Source of the DNA: an uncultured Prevotella sp.
GTDB taxonomy: Bacteria > Bacteroidota > Bacteroidia > Bacteroidales > Bacteroidaceae
Assembly: GCA_900547005.1 (NCBI GenBank)
Contig: URER01000002.1
Span: 62,001-126,000, forward strand
Direction: 5' to 3'
Length of the DNA: 64,000 bases
Position 1 is the first letter of the stretch, and the number at the start of each line of letters is the position of its first letter. Shown here in pieces: positions 44,230 to 53,747 of the stretch. The position numbers and the translations under genes were made by a program. The notes below the pieces were generated by a model that ran no database searches, was not told where the DNA came from, and saw only the letters and a program-made list of their open reading frames with translations.

Positions 44230-44555
44230 TCAATTTTCTTCGGATTTACTTTCATACCATAGATCTGCATATTTTTTGGAGTAGTTGGAAGATAATTCGC
44301 CTCGTTTCTTTTCGTCTTCTTTGCATTTATTGTAAAGTTTGCTATTAAAAGGGTCTGCAAATACAATACTGCGCACTTTTGTCGCATCCTCCAGATGATT
44401 AGGTTCAATTTCCATAATAAAATCGCCCTCATATTCTAGATTATCTGGATTTATCTGTGAGAAAAGTTTTAAGTCTGTTATGTAAAACAGAGGTCACCGT
44501 TCTCATCTACGAATATGGCAGCAAGGGCATTAAAGAATCCGTCTCTATTATTTTC
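44230..44555 (-). pseudogene. Frameshifted, truncated gene of unknown function
   Basis: On the reverse strand, one frame reads DGFFNALAAIFVDENGDLCF and runs into a stop. The next frame continues at about 44481-44490 with FYITDLKLFSQINPDNLEYE, then GDFIMEIEPNHLEDATKVRS, and ends at 44230. The join is smooth if one base is shifted, so this looks like one gene with a frameshift. A stop at about 44555 cuts its start. No family recognised. It lies at the island edge next to tRNA-Gly. Confidence 0.5.
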
Positions 44556-44647
44556 TTACCGTGAGAATACGTGGAATAAAGCCGTATTTTGGATTAAAAT
44601 CTGTGAGATTTGGCAGGTGAAACAAATAATAGAGGCGCGTGGGAAAG

Positions 44648-44720
44648 AGCGGAATGCGGGACTCGAACCCGTGACTTTCGGCTTGGGAAGCCGACGCTCT
44701 ACCAACTGAGCTAATTCCGC
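44648..44720 (-). tRNA. tRNA-Gly (CCC)
   Basis: 73 nt on the reverse strand. The acceptor GCGGAAT pairs with ATTCCGC, and the anticodon loop TTCCCAA gives CCC. The T-arm is GGTTCGAGTCC. Its 3' end faces the accessory island, a usual integration side, but no duplicate of the 3' end was seen. Confidence 0.95.
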
Positions 44721-44819
44721 AAGACGGCGAAGGTACACTATTCTATAAGATTGTGTATATAAAATAAAATTGGAAGATGCGCAATCTAAACGCTATCGCT
44801 TCCAATCTTTACCTTTATG

Positions 44820-44892
44820 AGCCGATACCGGGACTCGAACCCGGGACCTATTCATTACGAATGAATTGCTCTACCAACTGAGCCATATCGGC
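44820..44892 (-). tRNA. tRNA-Thr (CGT)
   Basis: 73 nt on the reverse strand. The acceptor GCCGATA pairs with TATCGGC, discriminator T. The anticodon stem ATTCA/TGAAT encloses TTCGTAA, giving CGT. Confidence 0.95.
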
Positions 44893-45013
44893 GAAATCGT
44901 TTGCAAAGGTAATATTTTATTCGTAAACGGGAAATTAAAGAGGGGATAAATGATACTAACTGATAAATATTTAACAATTCTTTAAAGTTTGAACAATCCT
45001 TTGTATATCGTTT

Positions 45014-45045
45014 TTTGCGTATAATCTTACTTTTTTGTATTTTTG
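45014..45045 (+). promoter_or_regulatory. Promoter of the DUF2520-KdsC-maf group
   Basis: TTTG at 45014-45017, a 20-nt spacer, then TATTTTTG at 45038-45045: full consensus, 22 bp before the ATG. Confidence 0.8.
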
Positions 45046-45067
45046 TACTTAAAAAATAAAGCCCATA

Positions 45068-45865
45068 ATGAGAATCACATTGATTGGTGCCGGTAATCTT
45101 GCAACCCAATTGGGTAAGGCTCTTTCTGTCGCAGGACACAAGATAGTGCAGGTGTATAGCAGGACGTCTGTGGCGGCAGAAACTTTGGCGAATACCATCG
45201 GAGGCATCGCAACGAATAATTTGAGTGAAATAAATAATGAAGCAGATATATATATATATGCTTTGAAGGATAGTGTACTGCGAGATGTAATAAAAGAAAC
45301 GAGCCGTAACATCGGGCTTGACAAGATACTCTTGCATACGGCCGGTTCCATGTCTATTGATTGTTTTGCAACAGAATCGGAAGCTATGCATTATGGAGTT
45401 TTATATCCAATGCAGACTTTTTCAAAATCACGTGATGTGAATTTCAATGAGATACCATGTTTTATTGAAAGTAATGACGTCTATACAGATGGTAAAATAC
45501 GTGAATTGGCTGAATCAATATCGGATAATGTATATGAGTTATCGTCAGAAAAACGTAAATATTTACATCTCTCCGCGGTTTGGGCGTGCAACTTCACTAA
45601 CCATTGTTATACCATTGCATCGGAGATGGTGGGTAAATGCGGCCTCCCGTTTGATGTATTGTTTCCGTTGATAGATGAAACGGCGAGGAAAGTACACGAC
45701 CTGTCACCTCTGAAAGCGCAAACCGGTCCGGCCATACGCTATGACGATAATGTGATAAAGGCGCAGATGGCGCTTCTCGGGACTGACGAGATGCTGACTA
45801 ATATATATATGGAAATGTCTAAAAGTATATATCAGAGAAATAAAATAGCGGAGGAAAAGATATGA
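45068..45865 (+). CDS. Rossmann-fold DUF2520 oxidoreductase-like protein
   Basis: 265 residues. The NAD(P)-binding start is MRITLIGAGNLATQLGKAL, followed by VYSRT; later blocks are LLHTAGSMSID and GVLYPMQTFSKS, and the C-terminal helical domain has LHLSAVWACNFTNHCYTIA. The architecture resembles ProC/F420-NADP reductases with a C-terminal DUF2520. Substrate unknown. It overlaps the next gene by 4 bp (ATGA), so they are coupled. Confidence 0.85.
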   Translation: MRITLIGAGNLATQLGKALSVAGHKIVQVYSRTSVAAETLANTIGGIATNNLSEINNEADIYIYALKDSVLRDVIKETSRNIGLDKILLHTAGSMSIDCFATESEAMHYGVLYPMQTFSKSRDVNFNEIPCFIESNDVYTDGKIRELAESISDNVYELSSEKRKYLHLSAVWACNFTNHCYTIASEMVGKCGLPFDVLFPLIDETARKVHDLSPLKAQTGPAIRYDDNVIKAQMALLGTDEMLTNIYMEMSKSIYQRNKIAEEKI

Positions 45866-46380
45866 TAAATTATGATTTGACAAAAATACGTGCCATCGTG
45901 TTTGATGTAGATGGGGTTTTGTCGGCAGAGACTATCACACTGTCGCATGATGGCGAACCGCTGCGCACAGTGAATATTAAGGATGGTTACGCCATACAAT
46001 ACGCCGTGAAAATGGGATTGCGCATCGCAATTATGACCGGTGGAAATACTGAAGCAGTCAGAGTACGCTATGAAGGCCTCGGCGTAAAGGATATATATAT
46101 GGGATGCGGCATGAAAATAAAGTCCTGGGAAGAGTTTTTGTCGAAATACGGATATGACGACAGCGAGGTTATTTTTGTAGGAGACGATATTCCCGATTAT
46201 GAGGTCATGAAGCGTAGTGGATGTCCGTGCTGCCCTGCTGATGCGTGTCCTGACATCAAATCAATTTCACGATATGTCAGTGGATGCAAAGGTGGATACG
46301 GATGCGGACGCGACATTATAGAACAGGTGCTGCGTGCGCAAGATAAATGGTTGAGCAATGCTAAAGCTTTTGGTTGGTAG
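45862..46380 (+). CDS. KdsC-like HAD phosphatase
   Basis: 172 residues. HAD motif I is FDVDGVLSAETI, motif II region AIMTGGNTEAV, motif IV GDDIPDYEVM. Family size and C-terminus (GYGCGRDIIEQVLRAQDKW) match 3-deoxy-manno-octulosonate 8-phosphate phosphatase, which supplies KDO for lipopolysaccharide. The related YrbI-type sugar phosphatases are alternatives. Confidence 0.85.
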   Translation: MINYDLTKIRAIVFDVDGVLSAETITLSHDGEPLRTVNIKDGYAIQYAVKMGLRIAIMTGGNTEAVRVRYEGLGVKDIYMGCGMKIKSWEEFLSKYGYDDSEVIFVGDDIPDYEVMKRSGCPCCPADACPDIKSISRYVSGCKGGYGCGRDIIEQVLRAQDKWLSNAKAFGW

Positions 46381-46529
46381 ATTGTAAAATAAGGTAAGAC
46401 TTTACAAAACCTCTGCAATCAAAACAAAATGAAAGAACAGTGGTTTTTACAGGCTGAAAAAGGTTTGTGAATCCCTCGAACTCACTAAAATAAATAAAGG
46501 ACGATATCATATAATATTAAAAATGCGTT

Positions 46530-47099
46530 ATGTATAAAATAATATTGGCGAGCAATTCCCCACGCAGACGGGAACTGCTTTCCGGATTAGGCTTGGAGTT
46601 TGAAGTTAAGGTAATACCAGGTATTTCCGAGGACTATCCATCAGGAATTTCGGCTGAAGAGGTCGCAAAATATATTGCAAAAGAAAAGGCTGAGCCATAT
46701 AGAATAGGAAATATGGTAAAGTCTGGAGAATTGGTTTTGACAGCCGACACGATAGTAGTTATTGATGATGAGATTCTCGGAAAACCAAAAGATGGCAATG
46801 ATGCGAAAATAATGCTTAGGAAACTTAGCGGTAAAACCCACCAAGTGATAACCGGAGTGTGCTTTACTACACTTGAACGGCAATATTCATTCGCCGTTGA
46901 GACTGATGTTACATTTAAGGAATTGGCGGAAGAGGAAATTTGTTATTATGTAGAAAAGTACCACCCTTTAGACAAAGCCGGGGCATACGGAATACAAGAG
47001 TGGATAGGTTATGTGGGAGTTACAGGCATAAAAGGTAGTTACTTTAATGTCATGGGACTGCCTGTGCAACGCATTTGGGACGAATTGAGAAGTTTCTAA
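46530..47099 (+). CDS. maf: Maf-like nucleotide pyrophosphatase
   Basis: 189 residues. ILASNSPRRRELLSGLGL is the Maf signature, with ADTIVVIDDEILGKP and KAGAYGIQEW later. Maf proteins hydrolyse non-canonical or canonical nucleoside triphosphates such as dTTP and UTP, and have been linked to septum control. It follows the KdsC-like gene after 149 bp. Confidence 0.93.
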   Translation: MYKIILASNSPRRRELLSGLGLEFEVKVIPGISEDYPSGISAEEVAKYIAKEKAEPYRIGNMVKSGELVLTADTIVVIDDEILGKPKDGNDAKIMLRKLSGKTHQVITGVCFTTLERQYSFAVETDVTFKELAEEEICYYVEKYHPLDKAGAYGIQEWIGYVGVTGIKGSYFNVMGLPVQRIWDELRSF

Positions 47100-47155
47100 G
47101 AGGAATTATAAATATATAAAAACGGTTTTGATATTAGTCGTAATATGTAAGAAAT

Positions 47156-47308
47156 ATGGATGATAAATAGGAAAATCTTCCTGAGGGACAGATTACAGAA
47201 CTATCTGATAATCACTATGATATTGCAGATGAAGAGTTGCTTTTCAATAATTTCTCTGTGTTTTTATCCTCGAAAAATTTATTAGTAACTATTTTTCCCG
47301 AAAATTAA
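47156..47308 (+). pseudogene. Possible 50-codon ORF remnant with an in-frame stop
   Basis: ATG GAT GAT AAA TAG is followed in the same frame by ENLPEGQITELSDNHYDIAD and FNNFSVFLSSK up to TAA at 47306-47308. The part after the TAG looks protein-like, but it is short and no family was recognised. It could be chance. It is the only thing besides the promoter that I see in the 304-bp gap. Confidence 0.25.
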
Positions 47309-47327
47309 CAAAAAAAACGCGGAAATA

Positions 47328-47359
47328 TTTGACACGTGTTATAAAAAAATATATATTTG
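47328..47359 (+). promoter_or_regulatory. Promoter of the AraC-type regulator
   Basis: TTTG at 47328-47331, a 20-nt spacer, then TATATTTG at 47352-47359: full consensus. The ATG is 44 bp downstream of the -7 box. Confidence 0.82.
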
Positions 47360-47403
47360 CAAAAGAATATATAAGTCGGTAATCCATTATAACACATAAA
47401 GTT

Positions 47404-47868
47404 ATGGCTAAATATAACATTACAGAAAAGAAGGAAAAAACGGCTGTTTATCGGAGTCTGATTAATCCACAATTAATGGATGAGTTAAAGGGGAAAATCC
47501 TTGACACAATTCTTGTCGGTAAAAAATACAAGGACAAGAATTATTCGGCTAAGCAGCTTGCAGCAGATTTGGGTACAAATACTCGCTACATTTCTGCTGT
47601 TGTCAATGTGCGGTTCCACATGAACTACACATCGTTTATTAATAAATTCCGCATAGAAGAGGCTATGTCCCTTCTTACTGACAAACGTTACCATGACTTG
47701 AATATGGAGGATATTAGCGATATGGTTGGCTTCTCAAACCGTCAATCTTTTTATGCGTCTTTCTATAAATTCAACGGTATTACACCACGAGACTATAAAA
47801 TGCAGAAATTAGAAGAAGCTAACGAAGAGAAAACAACTAAAAAACAGGTAAAAACAGAAATAAAATGA
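47404..47868 (+). CDS. AraC-type HTH regulator without a sensor domain
   Basis: 154 residues. The AraC HTH lies at about 40-135: YSAKQLAADLGTNTRYISAV for the first helix-turn-helix and DISDMVGFSNRQSFYASF with FNGITPRDYK for the second. There is no ligand-sensing domain, only a short N-terminal extension, and the tail is lysine-rich. It starts a likely operon with the M49 peptidase (7 bp gap). Targets unknown. Confidence 0.85.
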   Translation: MAKYNITEKKEKTAVYRSLINPQLMDELKGKILDTILVGKKYKDKNYSAKQLAADLGTNTRYISAVVNVRFHMNYTSFINKFRIEEAMSLLTDKRYHDLNMEDISDMVGFSNRQSFYASFYKFNGITPRDYKMQKLEEANEEKTTKKQVKTEIK

Positions 47869-47875
47869 ATAAAGA

Positions 47876-49825
47876 ATGAGGGGCGAATTTTCTTATGCAG
47901 ACGAACATTTTGCAGACTTGCAACTATTACGCTATCGTCTGAAAGATTTCAAATCTCTCTCTCTAAATCAGAAATGTTTGGTATATTGCCTCGCGAAAGC
48001 TACTTTGTATGGGCGAGACATAACATTTGACCAGTTTGGTAAGTACAATTTGAGAATAAGGAGATTACTCGAAGTTGTATATTTAAATTATGAAGGTCAG
48101 AGAGAAGATAAAAATTTCAAGTCATTAGAATTGTATCTTAAGAGGGTATGGTTCTCTAATGGAATTTATCATCATTATGGCTGTGATAAGTTCTCACCGG
48201 AATTTACTAAGGAATTTTTGAAAGAACAATTAGAAGTTGTTCTTTCAAAAAATGCTGATTCGTTGCGTGACGAGACGTTGGAGTCTGTCATTGGCGAGTT
48301 GTTCCCTATTATATTCAATCCTGCCGTTATGCCAAAGCGGGTCAATAAGGCTAATGGTGAAGACCTTGTTGAGACATCGGCCTGCAATTATTATGAGGGT
48401 GTAAGTCAGAAGGAGGTTGAGGATTTCTATGCTTCTAAAAGCACAAATGAAGATCGAGAACCATCATGGGGACTTAATTCAAAGCTCGTAAAGGATGCAG
48501 GAGAAATAAAAGAGATAGTATGGAAAGCAGACGGATTGTATGGAGCTGCTATTTCAAAAATAATATATTGGTTGTCTAAGGCTGCTGAATATTCCGAATC
48601 TGATAAGCAGAAAAAAGTAATAGAATTGCTCATAAGATATTATGAGACAGGTGATTTGGGCGATTTTGACGATTATTCAATAGAGTGGGTGCGCACCCAT
48701 GATGGATTAATCGATTTCATAAACGGATTCATAGAAGTATATGGCGATCCACTCGGAATAAAGGCTTCGTGGGAAGGCATAGTAGAGATAAAAGACCTTG
48801 AGGCGACAAAACGTGCGCAGACAATAAGTGATAATGCGCAGTGGTTTGAGGATAACAGTCCGGTAGATCCGCGTTTCCGCAAACCTATTGTTAAAGGAGT
48901 CGTGGCAAGTGTTGTATGTGCGGCAATGCTTGGCGGTGATGAGTATCCCTCTACGGCAATAGGCATAAATCTGCCTAACGCTGATTGGATTAGGGCGGAA
49001 TATGGAAGTAAGAGCGTAACGATAAGTAATCTTACGGAGGCATATAATGCCGTCGGTCGAAATAATGGCTTTCTTAAAGAGTTTGTAATAAACGAGACTG
49101 TCCTTGACGAGATAAATAAATGGGGAGATATATGCGATGACCTGCATACAGATTTGCATGAATGTCTTGGACATGGTAGTGGCAGACTATTACAAGGCGT
49201 GAGTCCGGACGCCCTAAAAGCCTATGGTAACGTAATAGAGGAGGCGAGGGCCGACTTGTTTGGATTGTATTATATAGCAGACAAGAAACTTGTTGATTTA
49301 GGTCTTACTCCTAATATGGACGCGTATAAGTCGCAGTATTATACGTATATGATGAACGGTCTGATGACTCTGCTTGTTCGTATCAAACAAGGAAATTGTA
49401 TAGAGGAAGCCCACATGAGGAATCGCGCTCTTATTGCATATTGGACACTTGAGCACAGTGATGGAGCCGTTGAACTTGTAAAAGAGAACGGAAAGACATT
49501 TGTACGCATAAATGATTATGGAACATTACGTGATTGTTTTGCCAAGCTACTTGCAGAAGTGCAACGAATAAAGAGTACAGGAGACTTCGAAGCAGCAAGA
49601 GAACTTGTCGAGAAGTATGCTGTAAATATTAATCAAGGCTTGCATAAAGAAATGCTTGAAAGGTATGCTTCGCTTAATATTGCCCCATATAAAGGCTTCT
49701 TGAATCCTAAAATGTCTCTTGTAAAAGATTCCGAGGGCAAAGTCGTAGATGTGGATTTGGACTATACAGAAACATATACTGAGCAGATGCTTCGATATAG
49801 TAAAGAATACTCAACATTAATATGA
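47876..49825 (+). CDS. M49 (dipeptidyl peptidase III-like) zinc metallopeptidase
   Basis: 649 residues. The zinc motif is HECLGH (about residue 427) with the third ligand in EEARADLFG (about 457-465), matching M49. Dipeptidyl peptidase III removes dipeptides from peptide N-termini; there is no signal peptide, so cytoplasmic. Homologues in Bacteroides databases are sometimes mislabelled as dihydrofolate reductase. It overlaps the next gene by 4 bp. Confidence 0.88.
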   Translation: MRGEFSYADEHFADLQLLRYRLKDFKSLSLNQKCLVYCLAKATLYGRDITFDQFGKYNLRIRRLLEVVYLNYEGQREDKNFKSLELYLKRVWFSNGIYHHYGCDKFSPEFTKEFLKEQLEVVLSKNADSLRDETLESVIGELFPIIFNPAVMPKRVNKANGEDLVETSACNYYEGVSQKEVEDFYASKSTNEDREPSWGLNSKLVKDAGEIKEIVWKADGLYGAAISKIIYWLSKAAEYSESDKQKKVIELLIRYYETGDLGDFDDYSIEWVRTHDGLIDFINGFIEVYGDPLGIKASWEGIVEIKDLEATKRAQTISDNAQWFEDNSPVDPRFRKPIVKGVVASVVCAAMLGGDEYPSTAIGINLPNADWIRAEYGSKSVTISNLTEAYNAVGRNNGFLKEFVINETVLDEINKWGDICDDLHTDLHECLGHGSGRLLQGVSPDALKAYGNVIEEARADLFGLYYIADKKLVDLGLTPNMDAYKSQYYTYMMNGLMTLLVRIKQGNCIEEAHMRNRALIAYWTLEHSDGAVELVKENGKTFVRINDYGTLRDCFAKLLAEVQRIKSTGDFEAARELVEKYAVNINQGLHKEMLERYASLNIAPYKGFLNPKMSLVKDSEGKVVDVDLDYTETYTEQMLRYSKEYSTLI

Positions 49826-50433
49826 TAAACGAAGAAACAAACAATAAGGTAAAAAGTATCAAACGTTCATTCCGTTTGCTTATGAACGGTGTGGCATCGC
49901 ATTCGATGCGTGAAAAAGGCCTTAGTTATAAGATAAATTGGGGAATACAATTTTCGGATATAAAGAATTTGGCAGGCGAATATGGCAAGGACTACCAACT
50001 TGCCATAGAACTTTGGAAAGAAAATGTCAGAGAATGTAAGATTTTGGCAACGCTGATTATGCCGGTGGAAAAGATGTCGAATGATCTTGTAAATTTATGG
50101 GTAGAACAAACAGCGACGCAGGAGATTGCAGAAATGGCAGTCTTCAACCTATATCAATATCTCGATTTCGCCCCAGAACTTGCATACGAATGGGTGGCTT
50201 CTGAGAATATATACAGGCAGTTGAGCGGATTCCATTTATTTGCGCGATTGTTTGCGAAAGGCAGACAACCAGATGAACGAGGGGTAAATGAATTTATTGA
50301 TCAAGCTCTGGTGGCATTTAATACTGATAATATTGCCTTGAAACACGCGGTAGCAAATAGTGTTTCCCACTTTTGCGATTTAGGAGAAACTTATGAGCAA
50401 ATAGTCAGAAATGTGTTGCCGGAATTGTTGTAA
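49822..50433 (+). CDS. DNA alkylation repair (AlkD-like) HEAT-repeat protein
   Basis: 203 residues, all helical. GLSYKINWGIQFSDIKNLA, then DYQLAIELWKENVRECKILA and DLVNLWVEQTATQEIAE fit AlkD-type HEAT repeats. AlkD removes alkylated bases; the catalytic residues cannot be checked by eye. The ATG overlaps the M49 stop (ATGA), so the two are coupled. Confidence 0.75.
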   Translation: MINEETNNKVKSIKRSFRLLMNGVASHSMREKGLSYKINWGIQFSDIKNLAGEYGKDYQLAIELWKENVRECKILATLIMPVEKMSNDLVNLWVEQTATQEIAEMAVFNLYQYLDFAPELAYEWVASENIYRQLSGFHLFARLFAKGRQPDERGVNEFIDQALVAFNTDNIALKHAVANSVSHFCDLGETYEQIVRNVLPELL

Positions 50434-50488
50434 ACTACGTTTTAACGTTTTTTTGATAGTCCAGTATCTTTATTTGCATTAAAATTTG

Positions 50489-50496
50489 TACTTTTG
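50489..50496 (+). promoter_or_regulatory. Bacteroidetes -7 box for the Fur-family gene
   Basis: TACTTTTG followed by TG, 22 bp before the chosen GTG start. Transcription from here would begin after the upstream ATG at 50486, which supports the GTG at 50519. Confidence 0.6.
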
Positions 50497-50518
50497 TGCG
50501 AATTTAATCTGTGTTGAC

Positions 50519-51010
50519 GTGACAAAGGATATCCTGATAAAGGAGGTCAAGGAAATTCTTACGAGTTACCTTGAGCTAAACCATTTGCGTAAGACGCCTG
50601 AACGGTACGCTATACTTGATGCTGCGTATAATATTGAAGGACCCTTTACGCTCGAAGAACTTGGCAACATACTCGAAAAAGAAAACTTTCGAGTGTCACG
50701 TGCTACATTATATAATACAATGAAGCTGTTCATCGAGCTTCGTCTTGTCATACGCCATCGTTTTATTGGGCAAACTAAATATGAGGCTTGTTATCATAAT
50801 GAAAATCATATACATCAGGTTTGCACTTTGTGTGGGAGTGTTACGGAAGTCGTTTCTAAAGAAATCGCAGATGCAATAGAGCATACCAAATTGCGACGCT
50901 TCCGTAAAGATGGCTTCACGCTATATATATATGGGGTATGCTCAATGTGCCAGTCGCGCATAACACGAAAGAAAAATAATTTGAAACAACAGAAACAAGA
51001 TAATAAATGA
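50519..51010 (+). CDS. Fur-family metalloregulator
   Basis: 163 residues from GTG at 50519. The winged HTH has PERYAILDAAYNIEGPFTLE and FRVSRATLYNTMKLF, and the C-terminal metal domain has EACYHNENHIHQVCTLCG and CSMC, the structural zinc cysteines. Sensing of iron, zinc or peroxide cannot be told apart by eye. It overlaps purA by 4 bp (ATGA). Confidence 0.88.
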   Translation: MTKDILIKEVKEILTSYLELNHLRKTPERYAILDAAYNIEGPFTLEELGNILEKENFRVSRATLYNTMKLFIELRLVIRHRFIGQTKYEACYHNENHIHQVCTLCGSVTEVVSKEIADAIEHTKLRRFRKDGFTLYIYGVCSMCQSRITRKKNNLKQQKQDNK

Positions 51011-52284
51011 ATACAGGTAAAGTAGATGTCTTACTGGGACTCCAGTGGGGCGATGAAGGTAAAGGTAAGGTTGTTGATGTACTCACACCACACTATGATG
51101 TAGTAGCCCGCTTTCAGGGAGGACCTAATGCAGGACATACTCTTGAGTTTGAAGGCCAGAAGTATGTATTGCGTAGTATTCCTTCCGGTATCTTTCAGGG
51201 TGGAAAGGTTAACATAATTGGTAATGGCGTGGTTTTGGCTCCGGACCTTTTTATGGATGAGGCAAAAGGATTAGAACTTAGTGGACATAATCTCAAAGAA
51301 CGCCTTTACATCTCTAAAAAGGCTCATTTGATAATGCCGACTCACAGATTGCTTGATAAGGCATTGGAAATTGCTAAAGGAAAAAACAAAGTTGGCACAA
51401 CAGGCAAAGGTATTGGCCCTACATATACAGATAAGATAAGTCGTAATGGTTTACGTGTTGGCGATATTCTTGAAAACTTTGAAGCGAAATATGCGGAATG
51501 TAAAGAACGCCACATGAAAATGCTGGAAGCATTAAACTTTGATGACTTCAAAGACTTAGAAACCGTGGAAGCCAACTGGATGGCCGGTGTGGAATACATG
51601 AAGCAATACAAGTTTGTGGATAGCGAACATGAGATTAACAGAATCATACGCGAGGGTAAATCTATCCTTTGCGAAGGCGCACAAGGCACGATGCTTGATG
51701 TGGACTTCGGTAGTTATCCGTTCGTTACCTCTTCAAATACAATCTGTTCCGGAGCGTGTTCCGGTCTGGGCGTCGGTCCGAATAAGATTGGTAATGTGTA
51801 TGGTATTATGAAGGCTTATTGCACACGTGTTGGTGCAGGACCATTCCCGACAGAACTTTTCGATGAAACTGGAAAAACAATACGAGACCTCGGTCATGAA
51901 TATGGAGCTGTTACCGGCCGTGAGCGTCGTTGCGGCTGGATAGACCTCGTGGCATTGAAGTATGCTATCATGGTAAATGGTGTAACACATCTTATCATGA
52001 TGAAGAGTGATGTGCTTGATAGTTTTGAGACTGTTAAAGCGTGTGTTGCATATAAACAAAATGGTATGGAGATAGATTATTTCCCATACAATATAGAAGA
52101 CGGTATAGAGCCGGTTTATAAAGAGATGCCTGGTTGGAAAACCGACATGACTAAATATACGTCAGAGGATCAGTTCCCGGAAGCATTCCTCAATTATGTT
52201 AAATTCTTGGAGGCTGAACTTGAAACACCGATTAAAATCATATCAATTGGTCCGGATAGAGAACAGACAATCGTAAGAAAATAA
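51007..52284 (+). CDS. purA: Adenylosuccinate synthase
   Basis: Converts IMP and aspartate to adenylosuccinate with GTP in AMP synthesis. 425 residues. LGLQWGDEGKGKVVDVLTPH, FQGGPNAGHTL, GNGVVLAP and TTGKGIGPTYTDKISR are the family signatures, with CEGAQGTMLDVDFGSYPFVT and GRERRCGWIDLVALKYA later. Full length. Confidence 0.97.
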   Translation: MNTGKVDVLLGLQWGDEGKGKVVDVLTPHYDVVARFQGGPNAGHTLEFEGQKYVLRSIPSGIFQGGKVNIIGNGVVLAPDLFMDEAKGLELSGHNLKERLYISKKAHLIMPTHRLLDKALEIAKGKNKVGTTGKGIGPTYTDKISRNGLRVGDILENFEAKYAECKERHMKMLEALNFDDFKDLETVEANWMAGVEYMKQYKFVDSEHEINRIIREGKSILCEGAQGTMLDVDFGSYPFVTSSNTICSGACSGLGVGPNKIGNVYGIMKAYCTRVGAGPFPTELFDETGKTIRDLGHEYGAVTGRERRCGWIDLVALKYAIMVNGVTHLIMMKSDVLDSFETVKACVAYKQNGMEIDYFPYNIEDGIEPVYKEMPGWKTDMTKYTSEDQFPEAFLNYVKFLEAELETPIKIISIGPDREQTIVRK

Positions 52285-52294
52285 AGATTGAAAG

Positions 52295-53650
52295 ATGAAT
52301 AAACCATCAATACCCAAAGGTACGCGCGATTTCTCTCCCGTTGAGATGGCAAAGCGTAACTATATATTCAATACCATACGTGACGTCTATGCTCTTTATG
52401 GCTTTGAACAGATAGAAACGCCTGCGATGGAAACTTTGCAAACTCTCATGGGAAAATATGGAGAGGAAGGTGATAAGTTATTGTTCAAAGTTCTTAATTC
52501 CGGTAATTTCTTTAATAAATTATCTGATGAAGAACTGGTTGAGCGCAACGTTTTGCGCCTTGCCTCTCAAATATGTGAAAAAGGATTGCGTTACGACCTT
52601 ACTGTTCCATTTGCCAGATATGTCGTAATGCATCGTGATGAATTGCAATTACCATTCAAGCGCTATCAGATTCAACCAGTTTGGCGAGCAGACCGTCCCC
52701 AAAAAGGGCGCTACCGCGAGTTCTATCAGTGTGATGCAGACGTGGTTGGCTCAGATTCACTTCTTAATGAAGTTGAACTGATGCAGATAGTTGATACTGT
52801 ATTTACACGTTTCGGCATTCGTGTACAGATAAAGATAAATAACCGCAAGATTCTTGCGGGAATAGCTGATGTTATTGGTGCTGCCGATAAGATTGTTGAC
52901 ATTACGGTCGCAATAGACAAACTTGACAAGATAGGAATAGATAATGTTAATGCAGAATTGCTTAATAACGGACTTTCAGAAGAACAAGTAGAAAAATTGC
53001 AGCCAATAATATTGCTTGAGGGTACCAACGAATCAAAACTAAACACTATAGTTGATGTGTTGAATGACTCTGAAATTGGAATGAAAGGTGTTGAAGAAAC
53101 ACGTTTCATACTTGATAAACTGAAAACTATAGGACTTAAAAATGAGATTCAGTTGGATTTGACTCTTGCACGCGGTCTCAATTATTATACAGGAGCAATA
53201 TTTGAGGTAAAAGCTCTTGACACCCCAATGGGAAGTATTACCGGTGGTGGACGCTATGACAATCTTACGGGAATATTTGGAATGCCGGGACTTAGTGGCG
53301 TTGGTATTTCTTTTGGGGCAGACCGTATATACGATGTCTTGAATACTCTCGATTTGTATCCCAAAGAAAGTATAACAGGGACTCAAGTGCTTTTCATAAA
53401 CTTTGGAGAAAAAGAAACAGAATATTGTTTGCCAATAGTAGCTAAAGCACGTGAAAATGGAATACGGACAGAAATATATCCGGATACTTCAAAGATGAAG
53501 AAACAGATGAGTTATGCCAATGCCAAGCAGATTCCTTATGTCGTTCTTGCTGGTGAAAATGAAATGGAACAGGGTAAAATAACTCTTAAGAATATGATTA
53601 CAGGAGAGCAACAACTTGTTACTCCAGACGAATTCTTACAGACTATATAA
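52295..53650 (+). CDS. hisS: Histidyl-tRNA synthetase
   Basis: 451 residues, class II aminoacyl-tRNA synthetase. Motif 1 region: KPSIPKGTRDFSPVEM; motif 2: KRYQIQPVWRADRPQKGRYR and EFYQCDADVVG; motif 3: TGGGRYDNL and GVGISFGADRIYD. The histidine-specific LARGLNYYTGAIFEV is present. It is 10 bp after purA. Confidence 0.97.
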   Translation: MNKPSIPKGTRDFSPVEMAKRNYIFNTIRDVYALYGFEQIETPAMETLQTLMGKYGEEGDKLLFKVLNSGNFFNKLSDEELVERNVLRLASQICEKGLRYDLTVPFARYVVMHRDELQLPFKRYQIQPVWRADRPQKGRYREFYQCDADVVGSDSLLNEVELMQIVDTVFTRFGIRVQIKINNRKILAGIADVIGAADKIVDITVAIDKLDKIGIDNVNAELLNNGLSEEQVEKLQPIILLEGTNESKLNTIVDVLNDSEIGMKGVEETRFILDKLKTIGLKNEIQLDLTLARGLNYYTGAIFEVKALDTPMGSITGGGRYDNLTGIFGMPGLSGVGISFGADRIYDVLNTLDLYPKESITGTQVLFINFGEKETEYCLPIVAKARENGIRTEIYPDTSKMKKQMSYANAKQIPYVVLAGENEMEQGKITLKNMITGEQQLVTPDEFLQTI

Positions 53651-53656
53651 TATTTT

Positions 53657-53700
53657 AAGGCAGAATAAGATACTGTAAAAAGTATTCTTATTCTGCCTTT
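53657..53700 (+). terminator. Terminator after hisS
   Basis: GGCAGAATAAGATACT pairs with AGTATTCTTATTCTGCC around a short loop (one bulge), followed by TTTATCTT. It begins 7 bp after the stop. Confidence 0.85.
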
Positions 53701-53747
53701 ATCTTATTATACAAAAGACAATCTCAACTTAAAAACTTTATAAGGAA

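Noticed and set aside
44172..44432. 86-residue reverse ORF near the tRNA-Gly gene
   Set aside because: It overlaps the protein-like frame of the pseudogene in another phase and has no family features.
44648..44720. Attachment site at tRNA-Gly(CCC)
   Set aside because: No repeat of the tRNA 3' end was found at the other island border and no integrase gene is present.
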